Origin: Kitagawia praeruptora
Taxonomy: Eukaryota > Streptophyta > Magnoliopsida > Apiales > Apiaceae
DNA: 64,000 nucleotides
Assembly: GCA_037693485.1 (NCBI GenBank)
Contig: CM075348.1
Span: 104,826,109 to 104,890,108, forward strand
Direction of reading: 5' to 3'
Shown here: positions 61,436-64,000 of the stretch, one piece after another
How positions within the stretch are numbered: position 1 is the stretch's first letter
How the letters are laid out: every line of letters starts with the position of its first letter
Notes under the pieces: model-generated
The model's database searches: none
Told to the model about the DNA's origin: nothing
The model's input: the letters and a program-made list of their open reading frames with translations, nothing else
Program-made: the position numbers and the translations under genes

Positions 61436-62977
61436 TGTTGGGTTCCGAGGCATAAAACGCAGCGGAATAACGTAAATATAACAAAATTTTCAGAACCCAA
61501 ACGCAGGATCCATGTATAATTATGGACAGATTATGGAGATAACGAATCGTACCTTTCAATAAACTTATTTTCACGAACTCAACGGAGATCCTAGCTTTCA
61601 CGACTTGTGTCTACCTCTCGGAAAACACCTCTATGGTATCCACACGAGCACCTTCAAGAACGACTCACGAACTTGACTTCGGAACGGACGTACTAGCCTC
61701 CCTCTTGATGATTCGTTTTTTTTCTGCCTTTTTCTTTTTGCCTCTCTCTAGGGTTTTTTCACAAAAAACGTCGTAGATCCTCTTAACCTATCATTATCTA
61801 TTTATAATGACTGGTTAAAAAGCTCTAACAGCAAAAGCCCAACCTGATTAGGTTTAGGATTAAATAATAAAACGAAATTTTATTATTTAATTAATAACTA
61901 AGTCACACTTAATTATTATGTGCAGAAATACTCCTCTAATTCGAATTTATATTATTTCAATTAATTAAGTCTCACTTAATTAATATAATAAAATTCAAAT
62001 AATCATCAATTAATTTAAATCCATAATTTAAATTAATTATTCCTTTAAGTACTCAATGTGTGCGACCCTATAGGCTATTATTTAATTGGCAATAATTTTA
62101 TTTTCCAATAAAATTATAAACAATGAGCGGTATCTAGTAATACATCATTGCTACCCAATTAAACAATAATTAAATCGTGATTCGATAAAACCTTTCGTGA
62201 TTAATGTTTCCGTGTAATATAATCCCTTTAACCAAATATTATAGATTAAACTCGAGGCATGTCTTTAGTCATCCTATTCAACATTTAATCCGGATTTACT
62301 TGATCAATGAGTAGACTATTAAAAACAAATCATTATTTGAGCACGGCCATGCATTTTATAGTCTCACTCAATCAAGAGGCCAATAATATCTCTCCTATTT
62401 GATAGGAGGGTTAAATCCTTTATCTATCATTCATATTTCTCATACGATTCACAATATACCCGATGTCCACTTTTATCATCACCCGGTCAAAGGTAACTTT
62501 TAATGTAGTCAAAGTATATTATCCTCGTATAGAAATATAATGATCTCAAGTCAAAGGATCATTACACCATTATCACTGTGAGTCTTTCTTATGACTTAAT
62601 TAACATGAAGAATCTCACGGTGGGTCTGTCCAGTACCATGTACCCTACATGTACCTATGTATTGACTTTAGTATCTCTATACCTATAACCAATGAGATGT
62701 GGTTATCAGTCAAAAACATACTAGTCTATTTATGTATTATTATTGTCCTGTATAATAATACTCGACTAGGGACCTTTAAGAATATGATATATTATATAAT
62801 CTCAAATTCAAGTTATACACTTAAACTATATAATGTGTATCATTATTCTAAGGACATTTATTATGCTAACAAATATCGCAGTAATTATAGTCATAATAAA
62901 TACATTTATTTAATAATCAAATGACATAAGGTTTATTTAAGAAACAATGTATTGCCTCTAGGGCACCTACACTAACA
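61436..62977 (-). mobile_element. 3' LTR of a minus-strand copia element
   Basis: 1542 bp, plus-strand ends TGTTGGGTTCCGAGGC and GCACCTACACTAACA; minus-strand start TGTTAGTGTAGGTGCCC. It is homologous over its length to 49910-51453. A polypurine tract and pol adjoin it on the right, so it is the 3' LTR of an element extending beyond the window. Confidence 0.92.
61798..61806 (-). promoter_or_regulatory. TATA box in copia LTR
   Basis: TATAAATAG on the minus strand, about 360 bp before the LTR end, followed by the pyrimidine-rich leader. Position agrees with the TATA box of the homologous LTR at 50249. Confidence 0.55.
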
Positions 62978-62992
62978 ATCTCCCACTTGCAC
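62978..62992 (-). promoter_or_regulatory. Polypurine tract of the copia element
   Basis: GTGCAAGTGGGAGAT on the minus strand lies between the pol stop and the LTR start TGTTAG. AAGTGGGAGAT is the common copia PPT. Confidence 0.85.
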
Positions 62993-63999
62993 TAGAGCCA
63001 ATCACCCATGTATCTAATACCCATGGAACTAGTGTGACCGTCGTGCTTCTGCTGCGACAGGCCTTTGGTCAGTGGATCTGCAATGTTATCATTTGTATGC
63101 ACTTTACATATATGTATGGCACCCCTTTCATTAATCTCTCGAATGAGGTGATATCTCCTGAGTATATGTTTGGATCGGGAGTGCGATCTAGGCTCCTTAG
63201 CCTGTGCAATGGCCCCATTATTATCACAGTATAAATCAATGGGATCTGCAATCGATGGAACCACTCCCAAATCAGTAATGAATTTCCGAAGCCAAACAGC
63301 CTCCTTAGCCGCTTCACAAGCTGCAATGTACTCAGCCTCCATTGTAGAATCAGCTACTGTTTCTTGCTTTGAACTCTTCCAGCTTACAGCACCTCCATTT
63401 AGACAAAACACAAAACCAGACTGTGATACAGTATCATCCCTGTCTGTTTGGAAACTTGCATCGGTGTAACCCTTTACAACCAGTTTCCCCACTCCTCCAT
63501 ACACCAAGAATGAATCTTTAGTCCTTTTCAGGTACTTTAGAATATTCTTGACTGCCGTCCAGTGACCTTCACCTGGATTAGACTGGTATCTGCTCGTCAT
63601 GCTCAAAGCATACGAAACATCGGGGCGAGTACATACCATTGCATACATGATAGATCCAATTGCTGATGCATATGGAACTTTATTCATGTGGTCCTTCTCA
63701 TCTAATGATTTCGGACACTGGTCTTTAGAAATCGTTATTCCTTGAGACACAGGGACATATCCCCTTTTAGCATTTTGCATACCAAAACGATGCAAAACCT
63801 TATCAATGTATGTACTCTGACTTAGACCGATCATTCTTTTAGATCTATCTCTATAGATCCTCATTCCTAGAATGTAGGTTGCCTCTCCTAAGTCTTTCAT
63901 AGAGAAATTGCTCCCTAACCAAGTCTTAACAGCCTTTAGAGAAGGTATGTCATTCCCCATTAGTAGTATGTCATCAACATACAGTACTATGAATGCCAC
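62992..63999 (-). CDS. Ty1/copia reverse transcriptase and RNase H (partial)
   Basis: This is the C-terminal 335 codons of a copia pol; the N-terminal part is outside the window, so no start is assigned. RT palm: LYVDDILLMGND at the left of the protein, then FSMKDLGEATYILGMRI and AIGSIMYAMVCTRPDVSYAL. RNase H: GYTDASFQTD, DSTMEAEYIAACEAAKEAVW, LYCDNNGAIAQA and SKHILRRYHLIREI, with the acidic catalytic residues present. It ends GIRYMGDWL, 15 bases before the LTR. No stop interrupts it, so the element may be intact or recently active. By its RNase H block it belongs with Tork-type copia rather than Sireviruses; the clade call is tentative. Confidence 0.92.
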   Translation of the reverse strand: MAFIVLYVDDILLMGNDIPSLKAVKTWLGSNFSMKDLGEATYILGMRIYRDRSKRMIGLSQSTYIDKVLHRFGMQNAKRGYVPVSQGITISKDQCPKSLDEKDHMNKVPYASAIGSIMYAMVCTRPDVSYALSMTSRYQSNPGEGHWTAVKNILKYLKRTKDSFLVYGGVGKLVVKGYTDASFQTDRDDTVSQSGFVFCLNGGAVSWKSSKQETVADSTMEAEYIAACEAAKEAVWLRKFITDLGVVPSIADPIDLYCDNNGAIAQAKEPRSHSRSKHILRRYHLIREINERGAIHICKVHTNDNIADPLTKGLSQQKHDGHTSSMGIRYMGDWL

Positions 64000-64000
64000 A

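Overview
This is a gene-poor, repeat-dense stretch of plant nuclear DNA. It looks like a large-genome eudicot, possibly an asterid; the species cannot be named from the sequence. Nearly everything recognisable is a transposable element. These include Sirevirus-type and other Ty1/copia elements, Ty3/gypsy elements with long and short LTRs, an Athila-like fragment, an RTE LINE and an L1-type LINE. There are also an RT-less LINE-like family with one ORF, Stowaway, Mutator-type and other MITEs, a PIF/Harbinger-type coding remnant and a possible Helitron end. The only recognisable host-gene sequence is an N-terminal fragment of MPP10 (SSU processome), broken by a stop. No tRNA, rRNA or intact host gene was seen.

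Layout. 1-2266: end of a long gypsy LTR. 2267-~2700: Athila-like fragment. 2732-21424: a minus-strand Sirevirus (LTR, PBS, gag, pol and a very long third ORF). Its ORF3 was interrupted by an RTE LINE (3781-7793, 17-bp target duplication) and by RT-less LINE-like element A (~9888-11905). 21426-24772: a short-LTR chromovirus, internally deleted, sitting across the outer edge of the Sirevirus LTR. 24778-27608: AT-rich DNA with a Helitron-like terminus and the MPP10 fragment. 27609-29012: Stowaway MITE, L1 RT fragment and LINE-like element C. 29013-32954: decayed plus-strand Sirevirus. 32955-35765: LTR, PBS and gag of a second plus-strand Sirevirus, joined in frame to a 5'-truncated L1 LINE (to 37887). 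38472-49224: a young, gutted long-LTR gypsy element on the minus strand with target duplication CATGC; it splits the leader of a minus-strand copia element whose LTR is 49910-51453. 51454-53590: unassigned repeat. 53600-54583: 3' end of a third Sirevirus with a 90-bp-period array of polypurine tracts. 54584-55563: PIF/Harbinger-like piece. 56281-58307: MITEs and a Sirevirus solo-LTR-like unit. 58919-60618: LINE-like element B. 61436-64000: 3' LTR and RT/RNase H of a minus-strand copia element.

The most notable system is the LINE-like family (A, B, C). Each member has the same purine-rich 5' leader and an ORF carrying repeated K/R-V-S-F motifs, the form of PP1 RVxF docking sites. A and B carry no reverse transcriptase. 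Their 3' end (GGGGTATGCCCC hairpin, then AATTTTAATTAGC and poly-A) matches that of the autonomous L1 LINE at 35.8-37.9 kb, which suggests trans-mobilisation. Also of note are the very long Sirevirus ORF3 and the family-specific motif arrays in Sirevirus LTRs. Most premature stops look like CAA/CAG to TAA/TAG changes, as expected for decay of methylated DNA.
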